A stretch of 64,000 bases of DNA from Dokdonella sp. (GCF_019634775.1 NZ_JAHCAS010000001.1:744001-808000); one strand, 5' to 3'; positions 1 to 9,711 are shown, counted from the stretch's first letter. The notes: generated by a model from the sequence alone, not told the origin. A program made the numbers and translations.

Positions 1-837
1 GCCTGCCGCCAGCTCGTCGCCGACATCGCACCGGATGTGATCTACCATCTGGCCGGACAATCTCGCGTGGCCGACTCGTTCCGCGACCCGCTCGGCAGCG
101 TCGCCGTCAACGGCATCGGCACCCTGAACCTGCTCGAGGCGATGCGCCGGCACGCGCCTGACAGCCACTTCGTGCTCGCCGCCAGCGCAGAGATCTTCGG
201 CACCGCGCCGGCACCGCAGGACGAAACGACACCGCCACAGGCCGCCTCGCCCTACGGCCTGTCCAAGCTCGTCGCGCATGCCGCGATCGGTGCCTGGCGT
301 GCCAGCTTCGGCCTCACCGCGAGCAGTGCGATCCTGTTCAACCACGAATCGGAGCTGCGCGACGAAGCCTTCGTCACGCGCAAGATCAGCCGCGCTGCGG
401 CACGCATCGCGCTTGGCCGCGAGCACGACATCGCGCTCGGCAACCTCGACGCACAACGCGACTTCGGCTACGCGCCCGAATACATGGATGCTCTGGTCGC
501 CATGGGCGCGCGCGAACCGGGCGATGACTACGTGCTCGCCACCGGCCATGCGGCGAGCGTGCGCGAATTCGCCACTGCCGCGTTCGCCGCCGCCGGCATC
601 GAGCTGGAATGGTCGGGACAGGGCCTCGCCGAAACCGCGCGAGACCGTCGCGACGGTCGCGTGCGCGTGCGCGTCGATCCGACCCTGTTGCGTCCGGTCG
701 ACGCGCCGCTGCTGGTCGGCAACGCGCACAAGGCGCGCAAGCTACTCGGTTTCGCGCCGCGCGTCGGCCTCGCCGAACTGACCCGGCGCATGGTCGAAGC
801 CGATCTCGCGCGCGAGCGCGCCATGCAGGGCGGCTGA
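1..837 (+). CDS. gmd: GDP-mannose 4,6-dehydratase (3' part, runs off the left edge)
   Basis: This is the C-terminal 278 residues of an extended short-chain dehydrogenase; the reading frame is open from base 1, so the Rossmann N-terminus lies outside the window. Family marks are HLAGQSRV, SAEIFGTA, the active-site Tyr/Lys pair in YGLSKLVAH, then ILFNHES and FVTRKISRA, which are characteristic of GDP-mannose 4,6-dehydratase. The enzyme makes GDP-4-keto-6-deoxymannose for deoxysugars of surface polysaccharide. The stop TGA shares its A with the ATG of the next gene, a glycosyltransferase, so the two are probably translationally coupled. A related GDP-sugar reductase is a less likely alternative. 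Confidence 0.88.
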   Translation, partial: ACRQLVADIAPDVIYHLAGQSRVADSFRDPLGSVAVNGIGTLNLLEAMRRHAPDSHFVLAASAEIFGTAPAPQDETTPPQAASPYGLSKLVAHAAIGAWRASFGLTASSAILFNHESELRDEAFVTRKISRAAARIALGREHDIALGNLDAQRDFGYAPEYMDALVAMGAREPGDDYVLATGHAASVREFATAAFAAAGIELEWSGQGLAETARDRRDGRVRVRVDPTLLRPVDAPLLVGNAHKARKLLGFAPRVGLAELTRRMVEADLARERAMQGG

Positions 838-1985
838 TGCGCGTCATTCTCAACGTCGACGCGATCACCGCGCCGCTGACCGGCATCGGCCGCTACGCAC
901 TCGAACTCGCCCATGGCCTGGCTCGTCACGCCGCGGTCGAGGAACTGCGCCTGTATTCCGCGTTCCGCTGGGTCGACGACCCTGCCCACGCGCTCGCCGC
1001 GAACCGCACCATCGCCCAGCTTCGTCGCAGCATCCCGTTCAAGACACAGGCGCTCGAGCTCTACACGCATCTGCGTGCAGCGCTGTTCCGTGCGCATACG
1101 CGGCGCCTGCGCGGTTACCTGCTGCACACGCCGAACTACGTGCTGATGCCGTTCGACGGGCCGAGCGCGACGACCGTGCACGACCTGTCCGCGTTCAACT
1201 ATCCAGAAACGCATCCGGTCGAACGGGTGCGCTTCCTCGAACGCCATCTGCCCCGCACGCTCGAGCGCGCCGCAGTCGTGCTCACCGATTCTCGCTTCAT
1301 CGCCGACGAGATCCACCTCCGCCTCGGCGTGCCGCGTGCGAAGTTGCGCACGGTCGCGCTCGGCGTCGATCCGTCCTATCGGCCGCGCGGGAACGACGAA
1401 CTCGACGCGGCACTCGCCGTTCATGGTCTCGTCGCCGGCGCTTACCTGCTCGTCGTGGCCACCCAGGAGCCGCGCAAGAACCTGGTGCGGCTGGTGCGCG
1501 CCTACGCCGCCCTGCCGGCCGCGCTGCGCAGGCACTCACCGTTGGTCATCGTCGGTGCGCGTGGCTGGCTCAACAAGGAACTCGAACGCACCCTCGGTCC
1601 GCTCGAGGCGAGCGGTGCGGCACGGCGGCTCGGCTACGTCGACGAGAACGCGCTGCCGTTGATCTATGCCGGTGCGCGCGCCTTCGCGTTCCCGTCGCTG
1701 TACGAGGGTTTCGGCCTGCCTGTGCTCGAGGCGATGGCGAGCGGCGTGCCGGTGCTGACCTCGAATGTTTCCTCATTGCCGGAAGTCGGTGTCGACATCG
1801 CCCTCGGGGTCGACCCGCTCGACGAGGACGCCCTGCGCAACGGCCTCGAACGCATCCTCGACGACGAACCCTGGCGCAGCGGCGCCATCACGCGTGGACC
1901 CCTGCATGCGCAGCAGTTCCCGTGGTCGCGGTGTGTGGACGAGACGGTGGCGGTCTATGAAGAAGTTGCCGGGAATGGGGAATAG
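837..1985 (+). CDS. Glycosyltransferase family 1/4 (GT-B fold)
   Basis: A 382-residue cytoplasmic glycosyltransferase. The start is the ATG overlapping the upstream stop (TGATG). The N-terminus MRVILNVDAI..TGIGRYALEL has the Gly-rich donor/acceptor loop common in group 1 mannosyl- or rhamnosyltransferases. ATQEPRKNL and the C-terminal PSLYEGFGLPVLEAMASG are the nucleotide-sugar binding signature with the E-x7-E type motif. Paired with a GDP-mannose dehydratase, it probably adds a GDP-linked deoxyhexose or mannose to O-antigen or exopolysaccharide; the sugar is inferred. The last codons (GNGE, stop) are contributed by the left arm of a palindromic repeat starting near 1968, so the native C-terminus may have been altered. 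Confidence 0.85.
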   Translation: MRVILNVDAITAPLTGIGRYALELAHGLARHAAVEELRLYSAFRWVDDPAHALAANRTIAQLRRSIPFKTQALELYTHLRAALFRAHTRRLRGYLLHTPNYVLMPFDGPSATTVHDLSAFNYPETHPVERVRFLERHLPRTLERAAVVLTDSRFIADEIHLRLGVPRAKLRTVALGVDPSYRPRGNDELDAALAVHGLVAGAYLLVVATQEPRKNLVRLVRAYAALPAALRRHSPLVIVGARGWLNKELERTLGPLEASGAARRLGYVDENALPLIYAGARAFAFPSLYEGFGLPVLEAMASGVPVLTSNVSSLPEVGVDIALGVDPLDEDALRNGLERILDDEPWRSGAITRGPLHAQQFPWSRCVDETVAVYEEVAGNGE

Positions 1986-2054
1986 GGGATCGGGAATGAT
2001 CGGAAGCAATGCTTTTGATCTTCCATTCCCGATTCCCTATTTCCCATTCCCGGC
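1968..2054. repeat. Long imperfect palindrome between convergent genes
   Basis: The left arm (about 1968-2000) and right arm (about 2022-2054) are reverse complements over roughly 30 bases with only a few mismatches. They are built from repeats of GGGAAT(A/C/G)GGG. The palindrome ends one base before the stop codon of the minus-strand ankyrin gene and contains the stop of the plus-strand glycosyltransferase gene. It can form a strong hairpin in either transcript and may act as a bidirectional terminator or mRNA stabiliser. Related GGGATT-type arms occur inside the soeB-like gene at about 30219-30309. Confidence 0.8.
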
Positions 2055-5000
2055 TTAATCGGTTACCCGCCTGCGCAACGTCAATCGCGCACTCGGCACC
2101 GGCTGGCGAACGACGCCGAGCTCGGCGGCGACGTCGACATAGCCAAGCAGGGCGGCGACATCGCCGGCGCTGCGGCCGAAGCCGTCGGCGAGGTCGGTCG
2201 ATGCGCCGTGCGCCTTGAGCAGACGGGCCACGCCGAGCAGGCCGTGCATCGCGCAGGCATGCAGTGGGCTGACGCCGCGTTGGTCCTGCACATCGACCGC
2301 CGCACCGGCTTCGACCAGGACGCGGGTGAGGTGACACAGATGCTGGGCGTCGCAGGATGCGCCTGGCTCGGCACGCGCGCCGAGCACGAGCAACAGCGCG
2401 GTCTGGCCAGCCGGGTTGGTCGTGTCACGCCTGGCCCCGGCACGCAACAGGGCTTCGAACACAGCCACCCATGTCGCGCTGTCGCGGCTGTCGAAGGCAG
2501 CCTGCGCGGCGGCCAGCAGCGGCGTGTTGCCGCGTTCGTCGCGCGCGTTGGCGTCCGCACCGTGCGCGAGCAGGGCCTCGACCATGTGCGGCAGGCCGAA
2601 TGCGGCTGCCATCATCAGCGCAGTGCCGCCACCGGGCAGGCGCTGGTCGGCTGCGACGCCACGTTCGAGCAGGGTGCGCACGACCGCTTCGCGGCGCGCG
2701 GCGATCGCCGCCGACAAGCAGGTCGCGCCGGATGCGGCCGCATGGCTGAGGTCGGCGCCGGCATCGATCAGGCGTGCGACGAGGGCGGCGTAGCCGGATC
2801 CGGCTGCACGGATCAGTGCGGTCGCACCCTGCGCATCCACGGCCTCGATGTCGATGCCGAGCAGGAGCAGCTTGTCGACCGCCTCGATGTCGCCGGCCGC
2901 CGCCGCCGCAGGCAGATCCCTGGCACCGAGCGCGCGCAGCGGCAGGCGCCAGCGCGGCCAGTTGAGCCACTGCACGAGTTCGCTGTCGCCACGCGCAAGG
3001 GCGAGCCCGAGCGGCGTCTCGCCGTTCGCCGCGGGCCGGTCGGGATCGGCACCATGGCGGATCAAGGTACGGGCCACCGCGATCGCCGCCGCGCCACGCG
3101 CCTTTGCGGCGAAGTGCAGCGGCATGCGTCCGCGCGCGTCGCGCAGGTTCGCATCGGTGCCGCGCGCGAGCAGGGTCGAGACGAGGCCGGCATCGCCGAG
3201 GCCGGCGGCGAGATGGATGGCATGGCTGTCGCCGCCGATGCGCCCGCCGATGTCGGCGCCGCGTTCGACCAGGTCGGCAGCGAGCGCCGCCAGTGGCTCG
3301 TGACCACCGTTGGCCGGGGCCGCGGCGAGCACGCGCGCGACCAGGCCGGCACCACCGACCGGCGCGCCACGCGCGACGAGTTGCGCCAGCGCTTGCGCGC
3401 TCGACGGCAGCAGGTCGACCAGGGCATCGAGCAGGCTGCGGCCATCCGGCAGGCGGGCATCGATGGCAAGACCGGCATTGGCAACCCAGTCGCGTGCCTT
3501 GTACTGACTGTCGTCGGCCAGGGCGAGCCAAAGCGCAGCGACTTCGTCGGACGGCCAGTCGACAAGCGTCGCGCGGAACGTATCGGCGATGTTCCAGTGG
3601 CCGAAGCGCAGGGCGTCGACGAGATGCGCGGCGTTGGCCGGCTCCTCCGCGGAGTGTGCCGCATCGAGGCTGCTCGGCAGCGGGTAGGCCGGATCGAGCA
3701 GCGCGACGATATGCCAGCGCCCACTCGCCACCGCATGATCGAGCGCGCGCTTGCCGTCAGCCCCGGTGATGCCGCGGTCGGCGCCGAGCGCGAGCAGTGC
3801 ACGCACGGTCTCGTCACTGGCCAGGCGCGACGTACAGGCGATGATCAGCGCGCTGCGGCCGGTCGCATCGATGCGGTCGGGGTCGGCTTTGCGCTTGGCC
3901 AACGCATTGATCACCGACACCGCCCCTGCGCGCGCGGCTTCCATCAGGGCCGTGGTGCCGTGGCGATCGGCGAGGTCGACGCCGGCGCCGCTGCCAAGCA
4001 GGGCTTCGACGATGCTCACGTGGCCGGCCAGTGCCGCCGCCATCAACGCCGTCCGATCGAGCGGGCCGCGTACGTCGACTCGCGCCTTGCGCTTGAGCAG
4101 CAGGCGCACGCCCCGCGCATCGTCGTCGGTGACCGCAGCGGCCAGCGGCAACGCCGGGTGGGCATGCTCGACTTCGCTGCGCGCACCGCGCTCGAGCAGG
4201 AATTCGGCGAGCACCCAGTTGCCGTTCGCGCAGGCCACGTCGAGCGGCGTATGCCCCTCGCGGTTGACCGCATCGACGAGCGCACCGGCATCCAGCAGCA
4301 GCGCCGCCACACTCGGTTCGGCACACAGCGCGGCGTGATGCAGCGCCGTATTGCCCTCGGCATCGGCGAGGCGCGCATCGGCGCCGTTCGCAAGCAGAGT
4401 CATGATCGCATCGGGCCGCCCCTGATAGCTGCCGCGGGTGGCTGCAACCAGGGCGGTCATGCCACCGTGCACGCGATTGACGTCGACGCCCTTGGCGATG
4501 AGTCCGCGCAGCAGGCGCAGGTCAGGCAGGATCACCGCATGCAGCAGCACGCTGCGCTGATCGCGGTCGCTGGCCAGCGGCAGGGTGTCGGGGTTGGCGC
4601 CGCGATGCAGGGCGGCCAGGGCCAGATCGACCTGGCCCGAACGCGTGGCGGCGAGCAGGGTCGCGCCGAGCTCGAGCATGCCAACGCCGGCGGGCAGCAG
4701 CTCCGGATTGCCCCCACCATCCGGCTCGTCGCCCGCGTCACGGCGCCCGCGCACACGATGCCGGCGTGCATCGGCGAGCAGGGCATTCGCGCAACGCGTG
4801 GCGATGACCAGCTGGGCCAACGGCACCACCGCCAACGCATAGATCACAAGCAGCACGACGCGCAGTTCGTCGGCCAGTGCGGGCGCGAGCGTGGCCAAGG
4901 CCAATGCGCCACCGCATGCGACAAAGGCGGCCAGCGCAGCGGCGAGGCCGTGCGAAAAGAACAGTTCATGCTCGCCGGTGAGGTGCCGCGCAAAGGCCAG

Positions 5001-5459
5001 CGAACGGCGCAGTGCGGCAAGCAGCCAGGAGCCCTGCGCCGCCTCGGGATAGGCGTCATCCCACACGAACGGCAGGGCAAATGCCGGCCACAGCCGCCAC
5101 AGCGCGAGCACGGCCAGCAGGCCCGCCGCCGACAGGGTCAACGCGGCCGGCAACGAGGGTTCGCGCAGCAGCCACCAGGCCGGTGCGGCCAGCAGCGCGG
5201 CGATGAACAGGGTGTAGAGGGTCAACACAACCAGGCCGGCAAGCCCGCGCCGCGCGACACTGCGCGCATAGCGCAGGTCCATGTCGAAGCCGATCCCGGC
5301 ACAGGTCGCGGTCAACACCAGCGCGTTGCCGGCCAGCAAGGCGATGAGGATCAGTGGGTGGGCGAACGGCAGGGCCAGGGCGAACACCGCGAACGCCGCC
5401 AAGAAACGCGCCAGGGAAACGAGGATCGATCGGGGACGGGCGGCAGCGGGATTCGACAT
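2055..5459 (-). CDS. Large membrane-anchored ankyrin-repeat protein
   Basis: A 1134-residue protein. Roughly the first 240 residues contain several hydrophobic segments (for example VSLARFLAAFAVFALALPFA and LVVLTLYTLFIAALLAAPAW), so it is an inner-membrane protein. From about residue 270 to the end it is a long series of ankyrin repeats of the form DxxGxTALhxAAxxGhxxhVxxLLxxGA. One stretch (about 600-720) is less regular. The function is unknown; such proteins usually mediate protein-protein contacts. No enzymatic motif is visible. The TAA stop abuts the palindrome at 1968-2054, and the start is the only Met before the first membrane segment. Confidence 0.85.
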   Translation of the reverse strand: MSNPAAARPRSILVSLARFLAAFAVFALALPFAHPLILIALLAGNALVLTATCAGIGFDMDLRYARSVARRGLAGLVVLTLYTLFIAALLAAPAWWLLREPSLPAALTLSAAGLLAVLALWRLWPAFALPFVWDDAYPEAAQGSWLLAALRRSLAFARHLTGEHELFFSHGLAAALAAFVACGGALALATLAPALADELRVVLLVIYALAVVPLAQLVIATRCANALLADARRHRVRGRRDAGDEPDGGGNPELLPAGVGMLELGATLLAATRSGQVDLALAALHRGANPDTLPLASDRDQRSVLLHAVILPDLRLLRGLIAKGVDVNRVHGGMTALVAATRGSYQGRPDAIMTLLANGADARLADAEGNTALHHAALCAEPSVAALLLDAGALVDAVNREGHTPLDVACANGNWVLAEFLLERGARSEVEHAHPALPLAAAVTDDDARGVRLLLKRKARVDVRGPLDRTALMAAALAGHVSIVEALLGSGAGVDLADRHGTTALMEAARAGAVSVINALAKRKADPDRIDATGRSALIIACTSRLASDETVRALLALGADRGITGADGKRALDHAVASGRWHIVALLDPAYPLPSSLDAAHSAEEPANAAHLVDALRFGHWNIADTFRATLVDWPSDEVAALWLALADDSQYKARDWVANAGLAIDARLPDGRSLLDALVDLLPSSAQALAQLVARGAPVGGAGLVARVLAAAPANGGHEPLAALAADLVERGADIGGRIGGDSHAIHLAAGLGDAGLVSTLLARGTDANLRDARGRMPLHFAAKARGAAAIAVARTLIRHGADPDRPAANGETPLGLALARGDSELVQWLNWPRWRLPLRALGARDLPAAAAAGDIEAVDKLLLLGIDIEAVDAQGATALIRAAGSGYAALVARLIDAGADLSHAAASGATCLSAAIAARREAVVRTLLERGVAADQRLPGGGTALMMAAAFGLPHMVEALLAHGADANARDERGNTPLLAAAQAAFDSRDSATWVAVFEALLRAGARRDTTNPAGQTALLLVLGARAEPGASCDAQHLCHLTRVLVEAGAAVDVQDQRGVSPLHACAMHGLLGVARLLKAHGASTDLADGFGRSAGDVAALLGYVDVAAELGVVRQPVPSARLTLRRRVTD

Positions 5460-5560
5460 TGTTCAACCAGGCCGCGGTTTCGGCCGCGTCGGCGCGAGTA
5501 TATCGATGCGCGCAAGGCTTGCGGATGCGCAGGGTGATCTTGTGGAAGCGTCGCAGGTGT

Positions 5561-5624
5561 CCGTTCACGGGCGATGCTCTCGTCGATCGCGCCGCAAAGC
5601 ATCGCCCGTGAACGGGCTCCTACA
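5561..5624. repeat. Palindromic intergenic repeat (CCGTTCACGGGCGATGCT family), copy 1
   Basis: An 18-bp perfect inverted repeat (arms 5561-5578 and 5598-5615), followed by GGCTCCTAC, which continues the outer arm on one side only. The same outer and inner arm sequences occur at 49342-49419. It sits between the start of the ankyrin gene and the end of the YcgL gene. Such short palindromes are dispersed in many Xanthomonadales genomes; the role here is unknown. Confidence 0.8.
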
Positions 5625-5856
5625 CCGGCGGTGGCGGCAGCTGCAGGTGCCAGCCGCGGGCGGCGAGGTTGGCCATCACGGTGCCGACGTCCTCACGTGC
5701 CAGCTGGCGCTGCGGCGAGAGTTCGATCTCGATGACGAAGACGAGTTCGCCGAGACGTTCGACAAGCTCGGCCGGCAATACGCCGAAGCTGCCCTCCTCG
5801 CGCAGGAACAGGTAGGTCTCGGCCTTGCGCCGGCTCTTGTAGACGAAACACTGCAT
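5620..5856 (-). CDS. YcgL-domain protein
   Basis: A small cytoplasmic protein (78 residues from the chosen ATG) matching the YcgL family: it opens MQCFVYKSRRKAETYLFL and ends NLAARGWHLQLP. I chose the ATG at 5856 because the family domain starts exactly there. An alternative ATG at 5937 overlaps the stop of the S41 protease gene by four bases (ATGA) and would add 27 residues with no recognisable domain but gene-like codon use. The function is not established. The stop codon lies inside the palindromic repeat at 5561-5624. Confidence 0.75.
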   Translation of the reverse strand: MQCFVYKSRRKAETYLFLREEGSFGVLPAELVERLGELVFVIEIELSPQRQLAREDVGTVMANLAARGWHLQLPPPPV

Positions 5857-5933
5857 GGGGCGCGCCGGCTGCGGGAACGAGCGCGGAGGATAGCGCGGTG
5901 CGGACGCCTTCCACAGCGCCCGCACCGGCGCGG

Positions 5934-8900
5934 TCATCTCTGCGGCTGGCCGAAATCGACCGGTGCCGGCGGCGCGACCGGTTTACGCGGCGGCCGCGCG
6001 GCCAACTCGCCCAGCAGTTGCTCGACCGCCTTCTCGATGCTCGGATCGCGGCCGGCGGCAAGCAGCTCGGGGCGATCGATCACCTCGATATCCGGCGCAA
6101 CACCCTCGTTCTCCACCGCCCAGCGGCCATCGGTATCCATGAAACGGAACGTCGCCGCGAGCAGCATGCCGCCGTCGGCGAGCGTGGGATTGCCGGAAAT
6201 GCCGATCAGCCCCCCCCAGGTGCGCGTGCCGATCAGCTTGCCGAGGCCAAGCTTGCGGAAGTAGTACGGGAACGCATCGCCACCGGAGCTCGACAGGCCA
6301 TTCATCAGCATCGCCTTGGGGCCGTCGTGAGAGAGCAGCGGCGTGGCCTGCGGATCGAGACCGCGGCGCTTCCAATGGTTGAGCGGCTTGCGTGCGACCA
6401 GTTCGATCATGCGATCGGGGATGAAGCCGCCACCGTTGTAGCGGTCATCGATGATCAGCGCATCCTTGTGCGCATAGGCGAGCATGCCGCGGAATAGCTC
6501 GCGGTTGCCATCCTGCGAGGTGTTCGGCACGTGGATGTAGCCGATGCGGCCGTTCGACAGGCGATCGACGAGGGCGCGCCGCTGCGCCACCCAGTCGTTG
6601 TAGCGCAGTGTGTATTCCGATGAGAGTGCCTTCACGCGCACGTCGCGCGCGCCACTGCCGCCGGCTTTCGCCGCGATACGCAGCACGACGTTCTGCTCGC
6701 CCTTGTCCTGCATGAGCTGATAGAAGTTCTTCACCGTGCGCGCATCGACACCGTCGACGGCCAGGATGTACTCCCCTTCACGCACGTTCGCGCCGGCCTC
6801 GGTCAGCGGCGAGCGCGTGCGCGCATCCCAGTTCTCGCCCGGGAAGATGCGCGCGATGCGGAAATAGCCCGAGGCGTCGGCGACGATGTCGGCACCGAGC
6901 AGGCCGCCCGGCGTGCGCTCGATCTTCGGCTCGTCGCCCTGCTGCACGTAGACATGTCCGGAATTGAGTTCACCCACCAGTTCCTGGAACACATAGTCGA
7001 GATCCTGGCGCGTGGCGACATAGGCGACCAGCGGCTCGTAGCGCGCGCGGATCGCATTCCAGCGCTCGATGCCGCCATGCATGCCGGGGTCGTAGAACCA
7101 GTCGCGCAGGATGCGCCAGCCGTCGGTGAACTGCTGCTTCCATTCGCGACGCGGATCGACCAGCAGCTTGAGGCGCGACAGATCGAGCGTGGCTTTGGCG
7201 AAATCCTGATCGGCCTTGGCTTCGAGCAGGGCGAACTTGTCGCCCTGGCGGGCCAGCACCGTCTTGCCGTCGGCACTGATGCGTACCCCGTTGAGGCCGC
7301 GCGCGATCGTCACCGGCGTGTCGCCCTCGATCGGCAGCATGCGCAGTTCGCTGCGGCCACCGCCGCGGCCCTCGCCGCCGACCGCGTAGAACACCGCATC
7401 GGCGCTGGCGTGCAGGGCGACATAGCTGCCGTTCGGCGCCTTCAGCGCCTGCTCGCGGCCAACCAGCCCATCGAGGTCGATTCGCACGGACGGGAAAGGC
7501 CGCGTATCGGCCTTGCGCTTGCCCTTGCCCTTGTCGCCTTCTCCCACATCCGCCTTCGTCGCCTCGCCGTCGCGGAACAGATACGGGCCGTCGGCAGCCA
7601 GCGGCAGCGCATAGATGCGCGTGGCGTTCGTGTACAGGTAATTCGATTCGTAGGCGCTGAAGGTCAGCGCGTAGTCGCGGCTGGAGAGGAAGTACAGGCG
7701 CTTGCCGTCCGGCGAGAACGCCGGATTCGAGGCCGGCGAGGTTTCCTCGGTCGCCGGCGTGCGTGTGCCATCCTGCAGCGAGTACAGCCAGATGCGCGTG
7801 AGCTGGGTGTCGGCGGTCAGCGTGTAAGCCAGCCACTGGCCATCCGGCGACCAGGTGTATTCGGTGATGTCATCGTTGCGGCTGGCGTCGACCTCGCGCG
7901 TGCGTCCGGTTGCCACCTCGACGATGCGCAGGCGCTGCTGCTTGTCGGCATAAGCGATGTGACGCCCATCCGGTGACCACTCCGGCGCGAAGCGCCAGAT
8001 GCCGCCGTCATGGGTGACGCGCTTCGCCGCGCCACCGGCCAATGGCTGGGTGTAGATCTCGTATTCGCCGCTGGCGTCGGACAGGAATGCCAGGGTCTTG
8101 CCGTCCGGCGACAGGGTCACGGCGATTTCGCGCGCATCGGGTGTGTGCGAGAGATTGGTGATGTCTCTGTCCTTGCCGGCCACGCGGAACAGCTCGCCAC
8201 GCGCAGCAAACACGATCGTCTTGCCGTCGGCCGAAAGGTCATATGACTCGACCTGCGCGGCGACATTCTTCCAGGCCGGCACGGTCTGGGGGAAATCGCC
8301 GGTCACGCGGATCGGCACTTGGGTGGCCTGTTCCGTTTTCGGATCGAAGCGCCAGATCGCACCGCCGTTCTCGAACACGATCGCGTCGCGGCCCGCGCTC
8401 GGCCAGAGCACGTCGAAGTCGGAGAAGTGCGTGAGCTGGCGCGGCGTGCCACCGTCCGGAGACATCGCGAACAGGTTCAGCGTGTAGTTGCGATCGGAGA
8501 CGAAATAGATCGTATCGCCCACCCACATCGGCTGATGGTCGGTGGCGGCGTCATCGGTCAGGCGCTTGGAGGTGTTATTGACCAGGTCATAGCTCCACAC
8601 GTCCTGCGCGCGTCCGCCGCGATAGCGCTTCCAGCTGCGGAATTCGCGGTCGATCGGCGTGTAGACGTAGTGCCTGCCGTCCGGCGAGAGCATGCCGCCG
8701 CCGGTTTCCGGCACGGCCAGCGGCGTTTCCATGCCGCCGTCGACCGGCACCAGATACGGTCGTCCACCGCGGTCGTCGGTCGGCGTGCGGTTGGCGCGCA
8801 CGAGGATGTTCTTCCCGTCCGGCGTCCAGTCGAGCACGCGGTAGTCGGTGCCACCGCGCGGCGGCTGCGCACCGATGTCGTTGTACCAGGTGAGCTGCTT

Positions 8901-9203
8901 CGGCACGCCGCCGGTGGATGCGATCACGTAGACCTGGCGCGTGCCGTCATACTCGGCCGAGAACGCGATCGAACGGCAGTCCGGCGAGAACTTCGGATAC
9001 AGCTCCTGGCCCGCATGCGAAGTCAGGCGCAGCGCCGTCCCGCCGGTCGCGCCGACCGAGTAGATGTCGCCACCATGCACGAAGGTGATCGCGTCGCCGC
9101 AGATGTCGGGAAAACGCAGCAGGCGTGAATCACCGGCCGGCATCGCCTCGACGCTCGAGGTGGCGGCCAGGGCGAGCAGGACAGGCAAGACGCAACGACG
9201 CAT
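5934..9203 (-). CDS. Tricorn-type S41 peptidase with N-terminal TolB-like propeller
   Basis: A 1089-residue secreted or periplasmic serine protease. Order: signal peptide (MRRCVLPVLLALAATSSVEA), about 550 residues of beta-propeller repeats rich in SPDGK/SADGK motifs, a linker, a PDZ-like segment (about 750-850) and a C-terminal S41 core with the catalytic Ser near residue 973 in NGLSSSGGDAF. It probably degrades peptides in the periplasm. The start at 9203 is preceded by GGGAG at good spacing; an upstream ATG at 9224 would spoil the signal peptide. A TAGAAT box at 9234-9239 on the minus strand could be its -10 element. Confidence 0.88.
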   Translation of the reverse strand: MRRCVLPVLLALAATSSVEAMPAGDSRLLRFPDICGDAITFVHGGDIYSVGATGGTALRLTSHAGQELYPKFSPDCRSIAFSAEYDGTRQVYVIASTGGVPKQLTWYNDIGAQPPRGGTDYRVLDWTPDGKNILVRANRTPTDDRGGRPYLVPVDGGMETPLAVPETGGGMLSPDGRHYVYTPIDREFRSWKRYRGGRAQDVWSYDLVNNTSKRLTDDAATDHQPMWVGDTIYFVSDRNYTLNLFAMSPDGGTPRQLTHFSDFDVLWPSAGRDAIVFENGGAIWRFDPKTEQATQVPIRVTGDFPQTVPAWKNVAAQVESYDLSADGKTIVFAARGELFRVAGKDRDITNLSHTPDAREIAVTLSPDGKTLAFLSDASGEYEIYTQPLAGGAAKRVTHDGGIWRFAPEWSPDGRHIAYADKQQRLRIVEVATGRTREVDASRNDDITEYTWSPDGQWLAYTLTADTQLTRIWLYSLQDGTRTPATEETSPASNPAFSPDGKRLYFLSSRDYALTFSAYESNYLYTNATRIYALPLAADGPYLFRDGEATKADVGEGDKGKGKRKADTRPFPSVRIDLDGLVGREQALKAPNGSYVALHASADAVFYAVGGEGRGGGRSELRMLPIEGDTPVTIARGLNGVRISADGKTVLARQGDKFALLEAKADQDFAKATLDLSRLKLLVDPRREWKQQFTDGWRILRDWFYDPGMHGGIERWNAIRARYEPLVAYVATRQDLDYVFQELVGELNSGHVYVQQGDEPKIERTPGGLLGADIVADASGYFRIARIFPGENWDARTRSPLTEAGANVREGEYILAVDGVDARTVKNFYQLMQDKGEQNVVLRIAAKAGGSGARDVRVKALSSEYTLRYNDWVAQRRALVDRLSNGRIGYIHVPNTSQDGNRELFRGMLAYAHKDALIIDDRYNGGGFIPDRMIELVARKPLNHWKRRGLDPQATPLLSHDGPKAMLMNGLSSSGGDAFPYYFRKLGLGKLIGTRTWGGLIGISGNPTLADGGMLLAATFRFMDTDGRWAVENEGVAPDIEVIDRPELLAAGRDPSIEKAVEQLLGELAARPPRKPVAPPAPVDFGQPQR

Positions 9204-9711
9204 CGGTAGCTCCCGGATTGGCATGGGCGACCGATTCTAGATGCTGGCCTCGCCCGGCCCGTGGGCCGGAAGGCATGGGCGCCTGCAGTGAAGCCCCGAG
9301 CGGTACGGACGTCACGGCCGGGAGGTTCCGGGCGCGCGCGCCGGTCAAACGGCGCGCCGGTCGGCACGGGGGAGGCCGACCGGCGCTCGCAGGGACGCCC
9401 TGCGTCCCTCGGCAACGTCGCATCCCTGCGCCCTGGCGTATCCCCATGACCCGTTCACTGGACGGTTTCGCCCCGTTGCATGATCTGGTACGAAGTCCGA
9501 CGACATTTCCTGACATTCGAATCCGGGCACCATGCCCGTGCATCGGATGGCTCCGCTGGCGGTGATGAGCGTGACCGCGTGCAGATCGTGCGCACAGCGC
9601 GGGATCGACGGCGCCCGCGACTCCAGACATTCCGACCGACCGCAAGCACCCCGGTACCGGTGCGGAACAGGCGGGATAGAATCCGGCGTTCGTCCTCCGC
9701 CATGTGCGCGC
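9204..9711. other. Divergent intergenic region, no gene seen
   Basis: About 500 bp between the divergent S41 protease gene and the ABC-transporter operon. It contains the first copy of a direct repeat (9411-9519) and a TAGAAT box at 9676-9681, which could be the -10 element of the downstream operon. No convincing -35 element and no open frame with gene-like properties was found. Confidence 0.6.
9411..9519 (+). repeat. Direct repeat, copy A, upstream of the ABC/SCO operon
   Basis: The first 72 bases (9411-9482) match 13343-13414 with three differences. After a diverged 22-bp stretch of equal length, 15 bases (9505-9519) match 13437-13451 exactly, so the two copies align without gaps over 109 bp. 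Inside is a small hairpin, CCGT(T/C)C-ACT-GGACGG. The T/C difference keeps pairing (G-U or G-C) only if the plus strand is transcribed. The nature of the repeat is unknown. Confidence 0.85.

Noticed and set aside
2208..5537. A 1109-codon plus-strand open frame opposite the ankyrin gene
   Set aside because: It is a GC-rich antisense shadow: Gln/Arg/Gly-rich, no domain, and it exactly mirrors the ankyrin repeats.
9411..9482. Direct repeat as a c-di-GMP or similar riboswitch
   Set aside because: The minus strand has a GACGCAA-like stretch, but the conserved core and tetraloop docking of GEMM RNAs are not present, and one copy lies after, not before, an operon.
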